Part shown: positions 63,283 through 64,000 of the stretch, one piece after another
Layout: each line of letters starts with the position of its first letter
Position numbering within the stretch: position 1 is the first letter of the stretch
Source: Limisoma sp963590405
Lineage (GTDB): Bacteria; Bacteroidota; Bacteroidia; Bacteroidales; Muribaculaceae
Direction of reading: 5' to 3'
Assembly: GCA_963590405.1 (NCBI GenBank)
Contig: CAVAPE010000005.1
Location: forward strand, 1 to 64,000
DNA: 64,000 nt
Translations under genes and position numbers: made by a program
The notes under the pieces: model-generated
Databases searched by the model: none
Told to the model about the DNA's origin: nothing
What the model saw: only the letters and a program-made list of their open reading frames with translations

Positions 63283-64000
63283 ATGGCTAACTATATGAAC
63301 TTAAGAGGTATGGGCGTTGCGCTCATCACCCCGTTCAAAAAAGACAAGTCAATCGACTTTCCTGCATTGGCACGGTTGCTTGAGCACATCATCCAAAACC
63401 ATGCCGACTACATCGTGGTGCTCGGCACGACCGCCGAAACGCCGACCCTCACCGAGGACGAACGCGAGGAGTTGAAGCGGTTTATCGTGGAGCGCGTGCG
63501 CCGTCGCCTGCCGCTGGTGCTTGGCGTGGGAGGCAACAACACGATGGGAGTGGTCGACTACTTGAAAAACAACGACCTTTCGGCGTTCACCGCCATACTG
63601 TCGGTTGTGCCCTACTACAACAAACCGTCGCAGGAGGGCATCTACCAGCACTACAAGACCATTGCCGAAGCGTCGCCACTGCCTGTGATCCTCTACAACG
63701 TGCCAGGGCGCACAGGCGTGAATATGTCGGCTGAGACCACTCTGCGCCTTGCCAACCAATTTGAGAACATCATCGGCGTGAAGGAAGCCTCTGGCAACAT
63801 CACGCAGATGGACGACATCATCAAGAACAAGCCGGAACGGTTTATGGTGATTTCTGGCGACGACGGCATCACCTTCCCGCTGATGACACTCGGCGCTGTA
63901 GGTGTAATCTCGGTCATCGGCAACGCTTTCCCGCTGGAGTTCAGCCGCATGGTGCGTCTTGCCCTTGCTGGCGACTACCAGAAGGCATTGCTCATCCACC
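63283..64000 (+). CDS. dapA: 4-hydroxy-tetrahydrodipicolinate synthase, cut by window edge
   Basis: The first 239 codons of a DapA that is usually about 295 residues are present. The enzyme condenses pyruvate with aspartate semialdehyde, entering the diaminopimelate branch. Seen are GVALITPFKKD, VVLGTTAETPTLT, VVPYYNKPSQEG, LYNVPGRTGVN with Tyr138, and the Schiff-base Lys167 in GVKEASGN. The start may be 63283 or the ATG at 63295, which sits closer to the conserved N-terminus. It is coupled to lysC and lysA in one run, so the whole cluster serves lysine and cell-wall diaminopimelate. Confidence 0.96.
   Translation, partial: MANYMNLRGMGVALITPFKKDKSIDFPALARLLEHIIQNHADYIVVLGTTAETPTLTEDEREELKRFIVERVRRRLPLVLGVGGNNTMGVVDYLKNNDLSAFTAILSVVPYYNKPSQEGIYQHYKTIAEASPLPVILYNVPGRTGVNMSAETTLRLANQFENIIGVKEASGNITQMDDIIKNKPERFMVISGDDGITFPLMTLGAVGVISVIGNAFPLEFSRMVRLALAGDYQKALLIH

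Overview
The window looks like part of a Bacteroidales genome (phylum Bacteroidota), most likely a gut or oral member and perhaps a metagenome assembly, since it contains a 915-base run of N. The evidence is threefold. Several large secreted proteins end in type IX secretion (Por) C-terminal sorting domains. There is an UpxY-type NusG paralog at the head of a polysaccharide operon. Many intergenic regions carry the Bacteroidales promoter pattern (TTTG or TTG, 19-20 bases, TAnnTTTG). I cannot fix the genus. No rRNA, tRNA, CRISPR array, phage or insertion sequence was seen.

Layout. 1-6.6 kb (minus strand) is the start of a capsule or exopolysaccharide operon: upxY antiterminator, wecB, wecC (ManNAcA synthesis), a Wzx-type flippase, and two glycosyltransferases. 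6.9-9.7 kb holds an intracellular GH13 amylase-like enzyme and prs. 9.8-14.6 kb holds a periplasmic beta-propeller protein and a giant sorted N-acetylmuramoyl-alanine amidase. 14.7-21.1 kb is a branched-chain amino acid operon, leuA-leuC-leuD-(cimA-like)-leuB. An Ile/Leu-rich leader peptide and a terminator with a competing antiterminator precede it; leuB is frameshifted by a 20-base tandem duplication. 21.3-29.7 kb holds a Crp-family regulator and three large secreted proteins, including an M6 metalloprotease.

29.7-45.5 kb (minus strand) is the most coherent unit: an eleven-gene, tightly packed putative operon for peptidoglycan sugar salvage. In transcription order it reads: golvesin/amidase-like protein, GT2, DUF4922 (frameshifted), SpoIID-like protein, AmpG-like permease, NamZ-like exo-muramidase, FAD/Fe-S oxidase, MurT/NagX-like membrane protein, MurK-like kinase, MurQ etherase, SGNH esterase. 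MurQ releases D-lactate, and the FAD/Fe-S oxidase is of a family that oxidises D-2-hydroxyacids such as D-lactate, so the operon may process both halves of MurNAc. Beyond an assembly gap (45861-46775) lie a second BadF-type kinase and a three-gene operon (47.7-53.6 kb): phosphodiester glycosidase, beta-propeller protein and sorted amidase. The last two are paralogs of the 9.8-14.6 kb pair.

53.8-64.0 kb holds a solitary AAA ATPase with a nuclease-like C-terminus, glnS (minus), and a plus-strand run hisH-hisA-hisF-hisIE-ftsE-lysC-lysA-dapA, with dapA cut by the window edge. Overlaps and short gaps suggest that histidine, FtsE and lysine/diaminopimelate genes are at least partly co-transcribed.
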